NCBI GenBank assembly: GCA_964057225.1
Contig: OZ059895.1
Span: forward strand, 2,418,001-2,482,000
DNA length: 64,000 nt
DNA from: Auanema rhodensis
Taxonomy: Eukaryota; Nematoda; Chromadorea; Rhabditida; Rhabditidae
Direction of reading: 5' to 3'
Each line of letters starts with the position of its first letter. The stretch's first letter is position 1. Of the stretch, positions 38,260 to 50,895 are shown in pieces. The position numbers were made by a program, and so were the translations under genes. The notes under the pieces were generated by a model. It did no database searches, was not told the origin of the DNA, and worked only from the letters and a program-made list of their open reading frames with translations.

Positions 38260-41200
38260 TCGTTGAATAACATTGTCCATCGTCTTCGCCTTAAAAAAAG
38301 GAATCTAAAAACATCTACTTTTTGCTAAATTATTTTGAAATTTTTCGAAAAAATTTTTGTCAAAATGTTTTTGGAAGCAATGTTGAGTGTACATGGAAAC
38401 TCAACATACACTTATGCATCATTTTTCGAACAATCATAACTAATTTTTGTATTAAGCGTTTCTCAATGTAGTATAGTGCATTCGATGCGGATTTTTAAGC
38501 TGGGTCGATCTGTGTTATCAGATTTGCGCTAGCTTAAAAATGCACCGAGATATCAACTGATATAAGTTCACACTTATATCCTCGATTTTCACCCTGAAGA
38601 ATCAATTTTTTCGTTGAATAACGTTGTCCATCGTCTTCGCCTTGAAAAAAGGAATCTAAAAACATCTACTTTTTGCTAAATTATTTTGAAATTTTTCGAA
38701 AAAATTTTTGTCAAAATGTTTTTGGAAGCAATGTTGAGTGTACATGGAAACTCAACATACACTTATGCATCATTTTTCGAACAATCATAACTAATTTTTG
38801 TATTAAGCGTTTCTCAATGTAGTATAGTGCATCCGATGCGGATTTTTAAGCTGCGTCGATCTGTGTTATCAGATTTGCGCTAGCTTAAAAATGCACCGAG
38901 ATATCAACTGATATAAGTTCACACTTATATCCTCGATTTTCACCCTGAAGAATTGATTTTTTCGTTGAATAACATTGTCCATCGTCTTCGCCTTGAAAAA
39001 AGGAATCTGAAAACATCTACTTTTTGCTAAATTATTTTGAAATTTTTCGAAAAAATTTTTGTCAAAATGTTTTTGGAAGCAATGTTGAGTGTACATGGAA
39101 ACTCAACATACACTTATGCATCATTTTTCGAACAATCATAACTAATTTTTGTATTAAGCGTTTCTCAATGTAGTATAGTGCATTCGATGCGGATTTTTAA
39201 GCTGCGTCGATTTGTCTTATCAGATTTGCGCTAGCTTAAAAATGCACCGAGATATCAACTGATATAAGTTCACACTTATATCCTCGATTTTCACCCTGAA
39301 GAATCAATTTTTTCGTTGAATAACGTTGTCTATCGTCTTCGCCTTGAAAAAAGGAATCTAAAAACATCTACTTTTTGCTAAATTATTTTGAAATTTTTCG
39401 AAAAAATTTTTGTCAAAATGTTTTTGGAAGCAATGTTGAGTGTACATGGAAACTCAACATACACTTATGCATCATTTTTCGAACAATCATAACTAATTTT
39501 TGTATTAAGCGTTTCTCAATGTAGTATAGTGCATCCGATGCGGATTTTTAAGCTGCGTCGATTTGTGTTATCAGATTTGCGCTAGCTTAAAAATGCACCG
39601 AGATATCAACTGATATAAGTTCACACTTATATCCTCGATTTTCACCCTGAAGAATTAATTTTTTCGTTGAATAACATTGTCCATCGTCTTCGCCTTGAAA
39701 AAAGGAATCTGAAAACATCTACTTTTTGCTAAATTATTTTGAAATTTTTCGAAAAAATTTTTGTCAAAATGTTTTTGGAAGCAATGTTGAGTGTACATGG
39801 AAACTCAACATACACTAATGCATCATTTTTCAAACGATCATAACTAATTTTTGTATTAAGCGTTTCTCAATGTAGTATAGTGCATTCGATGCGGATTTTT
39901 AAGCTGCGTCGATTTGTCTTATCAGATTTGCGCTAGCTTAAAAATGCACCGAGATATCAACTGATATAAGTTCACACTTATATCCTCGATTTTCACCCTG
40001 AAGAATCAATTTTTTCGTTGAATAACGTTGTCCATCGTCTTCGCCTTGAAAAAAGGAATCTAAAAACATCTACTTTTTGCTAAATTATTTTGAAATTTTT
40101 CGAAAAAATTTTTGTCAAAATGTTTTTGGAAGCAATGTTGAGTGTACATGGAAACTCAACATACACTTATGCATCATTTTTCGAACAATCATAACTAATT
40201 TTTGTATTAAGCGTTTCTCAATGTAGTATAGTGCATTCGATGCGGATTTTTAAGCTGGGTCGATCTGTGTTATCAGATTTGCGCTAGCTTAAAAATGCAC
40301 CGAGATATCAACTGATATAAGTTCACACTTATATCCTCGATTTTCACCCTGAAGAATCAATTTTTTCGTTGAATAACGTTGTCCATCGTCTTCGCCTTGA
40401 AAAAAGGAATCTAAAAACATCTACTTTTTGCTAAATTATTTTGAAATTTTTCGAAAAAATTTTTGTCAAAATGTTTTTGGAAGCAATGTTGAGTGTACAT
40501 GGAAACTCAACATACACTTATGCATCATTTTTCGAACAATCATAACTAATTTTTGTATTAAGCGTTTCTCAATGTAGTATAGTGCATCCGATGCGGATTT
40601 TTAAGCTGCGTCGATCTGTGTTATCAGATTTGCGCTAGCTTAAAAATGCACCGAGATATCAACTGATATAAGTTCACACTTATATCCTCGATTTTCACCC
40701 TGAAGAATTGATTTTTTCGTTGAATAACATTGTCCATCGTCTTCGCCTTGAAAAAAGGAATCTGAAAACATCTACTTTTTGCTAAATTATTTTGAAATTT
40801 TTCGAAAAAATTTTTGTCAAAATGTTTTTGGAAGCAATGTTGAGTGTACATGGAAACTCAACATACACTTATGCATCATTTTTCGAACAATCATAACTAA
40901 TTTTTGTATTAAGCGTTTCTCAATGTAGTATAGTGCATTCGATGCGGATTTTTAAGCTGCGTCGATTTGTCTTATCAGATTTGCGCTAGCTTAAAAATGC
41001 ACCGAGATATCAACTGATATAAGTTCACACTTATATCCTCGATTTTCACCCTGAAGAATCAATTTTTTCGTTGAATAACGTTGTCCATCGTCTTCGCCTT
41101 GAAAAAAGGAATCTAAAAACATCTACTTTTTGCTAAATTATTTTGAAATTTTTCGAAAAAATTTTTGTCAAAATGTTTTTGGAAGCAATGTTGAGTGTAC

Positions 41201-41769
41201 ATGGAAACTCAACATACACTTATGCATCATTTTTCGAACAATCATAACTAATTTTTGTATTAAGCGTTTCTCAATGTAGTATAGTGCATCCGATGCGGAT
41301 TTTTAAGCTGCGTCGATTTGTGTTATCAGATTTGCGCTAGCTTAAAAATGCACCGAGATATCAACTGATATAAGTTCACACTTATATCCTCGATTTTCAC
41401 CCTGAAGAATTAATTTTTTCGTTGAATAACATTGTCCATCGTCTTCGCCTTGAAAAAAGGAATCTGAAAACATCTACTTTTTGCTAAATTATTTTGAAAT
41501 TTTTCGAAAAAATTTTTGTCAAAATGTTTTTGGAAGCAATGTTGAGTGTACATGGAAACTCAACATACACTAATGCATCATTTTTCAAACGATCATAACT
41601 AATTTTTGTATTAAGCGTTTCTCAATGTAGTATAGTGCATTCGATGCGGATTTTTAAGCTGCGTCGATTGGTGTTATCAGATTTGCGCTAGCTTAAAAAT
41701 GCACCGAGATATCAACTGATATAAGTTCACACTTATATCCTCGATTTTCACCCTGAAGAATTAATTTTT
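38260..41769 (+). repeat. Two five-unit repeats of block VI, 2 x 1755 bp
   Basis: M110-M114 and M115-M119 have the same order: gctgggtcg unit, gcatccg unit with attgatt end, ctgaaaac unit with tgtctt, gcatccg unit with gatttgtgtt, and ctgaaaac unit with actaatg. Differences are few: M110 has A34 and A13, M113 has T19, and M119 has gattggtgtt near 41666. Confidence 0.83.
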
Positions 41770-42822
41770 TCGTTGAATAACATTGTCCATCGTCTTTGCC
41801 TTGAAAAAAGGAATCTAAAAACATCTACTTTTTGCTAAATTATTTTGAAATTTTTCGAAAAAATTTTTGTCAAAATGTTTTTGGAAGCAATGTTGAGTGT
41901 ACATGGAAACTCAACATACACTTATGCATCATTTTTCAAACGATCATAACTAATTTTTGTATTAAGCGTTTCTCAATGTAGTATAGTGCATTCGATGCGG
42001 ATTTTTAAGCTGGGTCGATCTGTGTTATCAGATTTGCGCTAGCTTAAAAATGCACCGAGATATCAACTGATATAAGTTCACACTTATATCCTCGATTTTC
42101 ACCCTGAAGAATTAATTTTTTCGTTGAATAACATTGTCCATCGTCTTCGCCTTGAAAAAAAGAATCTAAAAACATCTACTTTTTGCTAAATTATTTTGAA
42201 ATTTTTCGAAAAAATTTTTGTCAAAATGTTTTTGGAAGCAATGTTGAGTGTACATGGAAACTCAACATACACTAATGCATCATTTTTCAAACGATCATAA
42301 CTAATTTTTGTATTAAGCGTTTCTCAATGTAGTATAGTGCATTCGATGCGGATTTTTAAGCTGCGTCGATTTGTCTTATCAGATTTGCGCTAGCTTAAAA
42401 ATGCACCGAGATATCAACTGATATATGTTCACACTTATAACCTCGATTTTCACCCTGAAGAATTAATTTTTTCGTTGAATAACATTGTCCATCGTCTTCG
42501 CCTTGAAAAAAGAAATCTAAAAACATCTACTTTTTGCTAAATTATTTTGAAATTTTTCGAAAAAATTTTTGTCAAAATGTTTTTGGAAGCAATGTTGAGT
42601 GTACATGGAAACTCAACATACACTTATGCATCATTTTTCAAACGATCATAACTAATTTTTGTATTAAGCGTTTCTCAATGTAGTATAGTGCATTCGATGC
42701 GGATTTTTAAGCTGCGTCGATTTGTCTTATCAGATTTGCGCTAGCTTAAAAATGCACCGAGATATCAACTGATATAAGTTCACACTTATATCCTCGATTT
42801 TCACCCTGAAGAATCAATTTTT

Positions 42823-44226
42823 TCGTTGAATAACGTTGTCCATCGTCTTCGCCTTGAAAAAAGGAATCTAAAAACATCTACTTTTTGCTAAATTATTTTG
42901 AAATTTTTCGAAAAAATTTTTGTCAAAATGTTTTTGGAAGCAATGTTGAGTGTACATGGAAACTCAACATACACTTATGCATCATTTTTCGAACAATCAT
43001 AACTAATTTTTGTATTAAGCGTTTCTCAATGTAGTATAGTGCATCCGATGCGGATTTTTAAGCTGCGTCGATCTGTGTTATCAGATTTGCGCTAGCTTAA
43101 AAATGCACCGAGATATCAACTGATATAAGTTCACACTTATATCCTCGATTTTCACCCTGAAGAATTGATTTTTTCGTTGAATAACATTGTCCATCGTCTT
43201 CGCCTTGAAAAAAGGAATCTGAAAACATCTACTTTTTGCTAAATTATTTTGAAATTTTTCGAAAAAAGTTTTGTCAAAATGTTTTTGGAAGCAATGTTGA
43301 GTGTACATGGAAACTCAACATACACTAATGCATCATTTTTCAAACGATCATAACTAATTTTTGTATTAAGCGTTTCTCAATGTAGTATAGTGCATTCGAT
43401 GCGGATTTTTAAGCTGCGTCGATTTGTGTTATCAGATTTGCGCTAGCTTAAAAATGCACCGAGATATCAACTGATATAAGTTCACACATATATCCTCGAT
43501 TTTCACCCTGAAGAATTAATTTTTTCGTTGAATAACATTGTCCATCGTCTTTGCCTTGAAAAAAGGAATCTAAAAACATCTACTTTTTGCTAAATTATTT
43601 TGAAATTTTTCGAAAAAATTTTTGTCAAAATGTTTTTGGAAGCAATGTTGAGTGTACATGGAAACTCAACATACACTTATGCATCATTTTTCGAACAATC
43701 ATAACTAATTTTTGTATTAAGCGTTTCTCAATGTAGTATAGTGCATCCGATGCGGATTTTTAAGCTGCGTCGATCTGTGTTATCAGATTTGCGCTAGCTT
43801 AAAAATGCACCGAGATATCAACTGATATAAGTTCACACTTATATCCTCGATTTTCACCCTGAAGAATTGATTTTTTCGTTGAATAACATTGTCCATCGTC
43901 TTCGCCTTGAAAAAAGGAATCTGAAAACATCTACTTTTTGCTAAATTATTTTGAAATTTTTCGAAAAAAGTTTTGTCAAAATGTTTTTGGAAGCAATGTT
44001 GAGTGTACATGGAAACTCAACATACACTAATGCATCATTTTTCAAACGATCATAACTAATTTTTGTATTAAGCGTTTCTCAATGTAGTATAGTGCATTCG
44101 ATGCGGATTTTTAAGCTGCGTCGATTTGTGTTATCAGATTTGCGCTAGCTTAAAAATGCACCGAGATATCAACTGATATAAGTTCACACATATATCCTCG
44201 ATTTTCACCCTGAAGAATTAATTTTT
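42823..44226 (+). repeat. Two dimers of block VI, 2 x 702 bp
   Basis: M123-M124 and M125-M126 pair a gcatccg unit with a ctgaaaac unit that carries aaaaaagttttg (G95) and cacacatat (A315). M124 and M126 look identical. M123 and M125 differ at positions 13 and 28. The shared rare changes show one recent duplication. Confidence 0.82.
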
Positions 44227-46332
44227 TCGTTGAATAACATTGTCCATCGTCTTTGCCTTGAAAAAAGGAATCTAAAAACATCTACTTTTTGCTAAATTAT
44301 TTTGAAATTTTTGGAAAAAATTTTTGCCAAAATGTTTTTGGAAGCAATGTTGAGTGTACATGGAAACTCAACATACACTAATGCATCATTTTTCAAACGA
44401 TCATAACTAATTTTTGTATTAAGCGTTTCTCAATGTAGTATAGTGCATTCGATGCGGATTTTTAAGCTGCGTCGATTTGTGTTATCAGATTTGCGCTAGC
44501 TTAAAAATGCACCGAGATATCAACTGATATAAGTTCACACTTATATCCTCGATTTTCACCCTGAAGAATTAATTTTTTCGTTGAATAACATTGTCCATCG
44601 TCTTCGCCTTGAAAAAAGGAATCTGAAAACATCTACTTTTTGCTAAATTATTTTGAAATTTTTCGAAAAAATTTTTGTCAAAATGTTTTTGGAAGCAATG
44701 TTGAGTGTACATGGAAACTCAACATACACTAATGCATCATTTTTCAAACGATCATAACTAATTTTTGTATTAAGCGTTTCTCAATGTAGTATAGTGCATT
44801 CGATGCGGATTTTTAAGCTGCGTCGATTTGTGTTATCAGATTTGCGCTAGCTTAAAAATGCACCGAGATATCAACTGATATAAGTTCACACTTATATCCT
44901 CGATTTTCACCCTGAAGAATTAATTTTTTCGTTGAATAACATTGTCCATCGTCTTCGCCTTGAAAAAAGGAATCTAAAAACATCTACTTTTTGCTAAATT
45001 ATTTTGAAATTTTTCGAAAAAATTTTTGTCAAAATGTTTTTGGAAGCAATGTTGAGTGTACATGGAAACTCAACATACACTTATGCATCATTTTTCAAAC
45101 GATCATAACTAATTCTTGTATTAAGCGTTTCTCAATGTAGTATAGTGCATTCGATGCGGATTTTTAAGCTGGGTCGATCTGTGTTATCAGATTTGCGCTA
45201 GCTTAAAAATGCACCGAGATATCAACTGATATAAGTTCACACTTATATCCTCGATTTTCACCCTGAAGAATTAATTTTTTCGTTGAATAACATTGTCCAT
45301 CGTCTTCGCCTTGAAAAAAAGTATCTAAAAACATCTACTTTTTGCTAAATTATTTTGAAATTTTTCGAAAAAATTTTTGTCAAAATGTTTTTGGAAGCAA
45401 TGTTGAGTGTACATGGAAACTCAACATACACTAATGCATCATTTTTCAAACGATCATAACTAATTTTTGTATTAAGCGTTTCTCAATGTAGTATAGTGCA
45501 TTCGATGCGGATTTTTAAGCTGCGTCGATTTGTGTTATCAGATTTGCGCTAGCTTAAAAATGCACCGAGATATCAACTGATATAAGTTCACACTTATATC
45601 CTCGATTTTCACCCTGAAGAATTAATTTTTTCGTTGAATAACATTGTCCATCGTCTTCGCCTTGAAAAAAGAAATCTAAAAACATCTACTTTTTGCTAAA
45701 TTATTTTGAAATTTTTCGAAAAAATTTTTGTCAAAATGTTTTTGGAAGCAATGTTGAGTGTACATGGAAACTCAACATACACTTATGCATCATTTTTCAA
45801 ACGATCATAACTAATTTTTGTATTAAGCGTTTTTCAATGTAGTATAGTGCATTCGATGCGGATTTTTAAGCTGCGTCGATTTGTCTTATCAGATTTGCGC
45901 TAGCTTAAAAATGCACCGAGATATCAACTGATATAAGTTCACACTTATATCCTCGATTTTCACCCTGAAGAATTAATTTTTTCGTTGAATAACATTGTCC
46001 ATCGTCTTCGCCTTGAAAAAAGAAATCTAAAAACATCTACTTTTTGCTAAATTATTTTGAAATTTTTCGAAAAAATTTTTGTCAAAATGTTTTTGGAAGC
46101 AATGTTGAGTGTACATGGAAACTCAACATACACTTATGCATCATTTTTCGAACAATCATAACTAATTTTTGTATTAAGCGTTTCTCAATGTAGTATAGTG
46201 CATTCGATGCGGATTTTTAAGCTGGGTCGATCTGTGTTATCAGATTTGCGCTAGCTTAAAAATGCACCGAGATATCAACTGATATAAGTTCACACTTATA
46301 TCCTCGATTTTCACCCTGAAGAATTAATTTTT

Positions 46333-48789
46333 TCGTTGAATAACATTGTCCATCGTCTTCGCCTTGAAAAAAAGAATCTAAAAACATCTACTTTTTGCTA
46401 AATTATTTTGAAATTTTTCGAAAAAATTTTTGTCAAAATGTTTTTGGAAGCAATGTTGAGTGTACATGGAAACTCAACATACACTAATGCATCATTTTTC
46501 AAACGATCATAACTAATTTTTGTATTAAGCGTTTCTCAATGTAGTATAGTGCATTCGATGCGGATTTTTAAGCTGCGTCGATTTGTGTTATCAGATTTGC
46601 GCTAGCTTAAAAATGCACCGAGATATGAACTGATATAAGTTCACACTTATATCCTCGATTTTCACCCTGAAGAATTAATTTTTTCGTAGAATAACATTGT
46701 CCATCGTCTTTGCCTTGAAAAAAGGAATCTAAAAACATCTACTTTTTGCTAAATTATTTTGAAATTTTTCGAAAAAATTTTTGTCAAAATGTTTTTGGAA
46801 GCAATGTTGAGTGTACATGGAAACTCAACATACACTTATGCATCATTTTTCGAACAATCATAACTAATTTTTGTATTAAGCGTTTCTCAATGTAGTATAG
46901 TGCATTCGATGCGGATTTTTAAGCTGGGTCGATCTGTGTTATCAGATTTGCGCTAGCTTAAAAATGCACCGAGATATCAACTGATATAAGTTCACACTTA
47001 TATCCTCGATTTTCACCCTGAAGAATTAATTTTTTCGTTGAATAACATTGTCCATCGTCTTCGCCTTGAAAAAAGGAATCTAAAAACATCTACTTTTTGC
47101 TAAATTATTTTGAAATTTTTCGAAAAAATTTTTGTCAAAATGTTTTTGGAAGCAATGTTGAGTGTACATGGAAACTCAACATACACTAATGCATCATTTT
47201 TCAAACGATCATAACTAATTTTTGTATTAAGCGTTTCTCAATGTAGTATAGTGCATTCGATGCGGATTTTTAAGCTGCGTCGATCTGTGTTATCAGATTT
47301 GCGCTAGCTGAAAAATGCACCGAGATATCAACTGATATAAGTTCACACTTATATCCTCGATTTTCACCATGAAGAAATAATTTTTTTGTTGAATAACATT
47401 GTCCATCGTCTTTGCCTTGAAAAATGGAATCTAAAAACATCTACTTTTTGCTAAATTATTTTGAAATTTTTCGAAAAAATTTTTGTCAAAATGTTTTTGG
47501 AAGCAATGTTGAGTGTACATGGAAACTCAACATACACTTATGCATCATTTTTCGAACAATCATAACTAATTTTTGTATTAAGCGTTTCTCAATGTAGTAT
47601 AGTGCATTCGATGCGGATTTTTAAGCTGCGTCGATTTGTCTTATCAGATTTGCGCTAGCTTAAAAATGCACCGAGATATCAACTGATATATGTTCACACT
47701 TATATCCTCGATTTTCACCCTGAAGAATTAATTTTTTCGTTGAATAACATTGTCCATCGTCTTCGCCTTGAAAAAAAGAATCTAAAAACATCTACTTTTT
47801 GCTAAATTATTTTGAAATTTTTCGAAAAAATTTTTGTCAATATGTTTTTGGAAGCAATGTTGAGTGTACATGGAAACTCAACATACACTAATGCATCATT
47901 TTTCAAACGATCATAACTAATTTTTGTATTAAGCGTTTCTCAATGTAGTATAGTGCATTCGATGCGGATTTTTAAGCTGCGTCGATTTGTGTTATCAGAT
48001 TTGCGCTAGCTTAAAAATGCACCGAGATATCAACTGATATAAGTTCACACTTATATCCTCGATTTTCACCCTGAAGAATTAAATTTTTCGTTGAATAACA
48101 TTGTCCATCGTCTTCGCCTTGAAAAAAAGAATCTAAAAACAACTACTTTTTGCTAAATTATTTTGAAATTTTTCGAAAAAATTTTTGTCAAAATGTTTTT
48201 GGAAGCAATGTTGAGTGTACATGGAAACTCAACATACACTAATGCATCATTTTTCAAACCATCATAACTAATTTTTGTATTAAGCGTTTCTCAATGTAGT
48301 ATAGTGCATTCGATGCGGATTTTTAAGCTGCGTCGATCTGTGTTATCAGATTTGCGCTAGCTTAAAAATGCACCGAGATATCAACTGATATAAGTTCACA
48401 CTTATATCCTCGATTTTCACCCTGAAGAATTAATTTTTTCGTTGAATAACATTGTCCATCGTCTTCGCCTTGAAAAAAAGAATCTAAAAACATCTACTTT
48501 TTGCTAAATTATTTTGAAATTTTTCGAAAAAATTTTTGTCAAAATGTTTTTGGAAGCAATGTTGAGTGTACATGGAAACTCAACATACACTTATGCATCA
48601 TTTTTCGAACAATCATAACTAATTTTTGTATTAAGCGTTTCTCAATGTAGTATAGTGCATTCGATGCGGATTTTTAAGCTGGGTCGATCTGTGTTATCAG
48701 ATTTGCGCTAGCTTAAAAATGCACCGAGATATCAACTGATATAAGTTCACACTTATATCCTCGATTTTCACCCTGAAGAATTAATTTTT
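46333..48789 (+). repeat. Complete seven-unit higher-order repeat, 2457 bp
   Basis: M133 (gatatgaac), M134 (tcgtagaata, gctggg), M135 (gctgaaaaatg, caccatgaag), M136 (ttgttgaata, gatatatg), M137 (gtcaatatg, ttaaattttt), M138 (acaactac, caaaccatc) and M139 (acttatg, gctggg) occur once each before the order restarts at 48790. This is the longest higher-order unit I can define in the window. Confidence 0.82.
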
Positions 48790-50895
48790 TCGTTGAATAA
48801 CATTGTCCATCGTCTTCGCCTTGAAAAAAAGAATCTAAAAACATCTACTTTTTGCTAAATTATTTTGAAATTTTTCGAAAAAATTTTTGTCAAAATGTTT
48901 TTGGAAGCAATGTTGAGTGTACATGGAAACTCAACATACACTAATGCATCATTTTTCAAACGATCCTAACTAATTTTTGTATTAAGCGTTTCTCAATGTA
49001 GTATAGTGCATTCGATGCGGATTTTTAAGTTGCGTCGATTTGTGTTATCAGATTTGCGCTAGCTTAAAAATGCACCGAGATATGAACTGATATAAGTTCA
49101 CACTTATATCCTCGATTTTCACCCTGAAGAATTAATTTTTTCGTAGAATAACATTGTCCATCGTCTTTGCCTTGAAAAAAGGAATCTAAAAACATCTACT
49201 TTTTGCTAAATTATTTTGAAATTTTTCGAAAAAATTTTTGTCAAAATGTTTTTGGAAGCAATGTTGAGTGTACATGGAAACTCAACATACACTTATGCAT
49301 CATTTTTCGAACAATCATAACTAATTTTTGTATTAAGCGTTTCTCAATGTAGTATAGTGCATTCGATGCGGATTTTTAAGCTGGGTCGATCTGTGTTATC
49401 AGATTTGCGCTAGCTTAAAAATGCACCGAGATATCAACTGATATAAGTTCACACTTATATCCTCGATTTTCACCCTGAAGAATTAATTTTTTCGTTGAAT
49501 AACATTGTCCATCGTCTTCGCCTTGAAAAAAGGAATCTAAAAACATCTACTTTTTGCTAAATTATTTTGAAATTTTTCGAAAAAATTTTTGTCAAAATGT
49601 TTTTGGAAGCAATGTTGAGTGTACATGGAAACTCAACATACACTAATGCATCATTTTTCAAACGATCATAACTAATTTTTGTATTAAGCGTTTCTCAATG
49701 TAGTATAGTGCATTCGATGCGGATTTTTAAGCTGCGTCGATCTGTGTTATCAGATTTGCGCTAGCTTAAAAATGCACCGAGATATCAACTGATATATGTT
49801 CACACTTATATCCTCGATTTTCACCCTGAAGAATTAATTTTTTCGTTGAATAACATTGTCCATCGTCTTCGCCTTGAAAAAAAGAATCTAAAAACATCTA
49901 CTTTTTGCTAAATTATTTTGAAATTTTTCGAAAAAATTTTTGTCAATATGTTTTTGGAAGCAATGTTGAGTGTACATGGAAACTCAACATACACTAATGC
50001 ATCATTTTTCAAACGATCATAACTAATTTTTGTATTAAGCGTTTCTCAATGTAGTATAGTGCATTCGATGCGGATTTTTAAGCTGCGTCGATTTGTGTTA
50101 TCAGATTTGCGCTAGCTTAAAAATGCACCGAGATATCAACTGATATAAGTTCACACTTATATCCTCGATTTTCACCCTGAAGAATTAAATTTTTCGTTGA
50201 ATAACATTGTCCATCGTCTTCGCCTTGAAAAAAAGAATCTAAAAACAACTACTTTTTGCTAAATTATTTTGAAATTTTTCGAAAAAATTTTTGTCAAAAT
50301 GTTTTTGGAAGCAATGTTGAGTGTACATGGAAACTCAACATACACTAATGCATCATTTTTCAAACGATCATAACTAATTTTTGTATTAAGCGTTTCTCAA
50401 TGTAGTATAGTGCATTCGATGCGGATTTTTAAGCTGCGTCGATCTGTGTTATCAGATTTGCGCTAGCTTAAAAATGCACCGAGATATCAACTGATATAAG
50501 TTCACACTTATATCCTCGATTTTCACCCTGAAGAATTAATTTTTTCGTTGAATAACATTGTCCATCGTCTTCGCCTTGAAAAAAAGAATCTAAAAACATC
50601 TACTTTTTGCTAAATTATTTTGAAATTTTTCGAAAAAATTTTTGTCAAAATGTTTTTGGAAGCAATGTTGAGTGTACATGGAAACTCAACATACACTTAT
50701 GCATCATTTTTCGAACAATCATAACTAATTTTTGTATTAAGCGTTTCTCAATGTAGTATAGTGCATTCGATGCGGATTTTTAAGCTGGGTCGATCTGTGT
50801 TATCAGATTTGCGCTAGCTTAAAAATGCACCGAGATATCAACTGATATAAGTTCACACTTATATCCTCGATTTTCACCCTGAAGAATTAATTTTT
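48790..50895 (+). repeat. Six-unit derivative of the seven-unit repeat, 2106 bp
   Basis: M140-M145 follow the order of M133-M139 but units three and four are replaced by a single unit, M142, which is a hybrid of both. The other five correspond one to one, including gtcaatatg in M143 and acaactac in M144. M144 has caaacgatc where M138 has caaaccatc. Confidence 0.83.
49492..49842 (+). repeat. Hybrid unit M142 explaining a 351-bp loss
   Basis: Up to base 49746 this unit matches the M135 type (cttcgcc, actaatg, caaacgatc, gatctgtgtt). From base 49767 it matches the M136 type (gcttaaaaatg, gatatatgttc, ccctgaagaatt). The switch lies within the roughly 20 identical bases 49747-49766. Crossover between adjacent M135- and M136-type units at the same position in the unit would delete exactly one unit and leave this hybrid. 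Confidence 0.82.

Larger units (their letters stand above)
36505..44226 (+). repeat. Block VI: five-unit higher-order repeat with cttcgcc units (M105-M126)
   Basis: A new set of marks starts here: C28 (cttcgcc), T154 (acttatg), G169 with A173 (cgaacaatc), T194 throughout, C223 (gcatccg), G244 (gctgggtcg) and T251 (gatttgt). Right-end variants at positions 344-345 (atcaatt or attgatt) also appear. The five-unit repeat is seen at 38260-40014 and 40015-41769. The block ends in two dimers (42823-44226). Confidence 0.85.

Noticed and set aside
36412-44010. Six minus-strand open frames of 75 codons (36412, 37465, 38869, 40624, 43081 and 43783)
   Set aside because: They lie wholly in satellite units, span unit junctions, and exist only where substitutions at positions 345 and 48 remove stops. 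The product has no recognisable domain and there is no promoter or other gene context.
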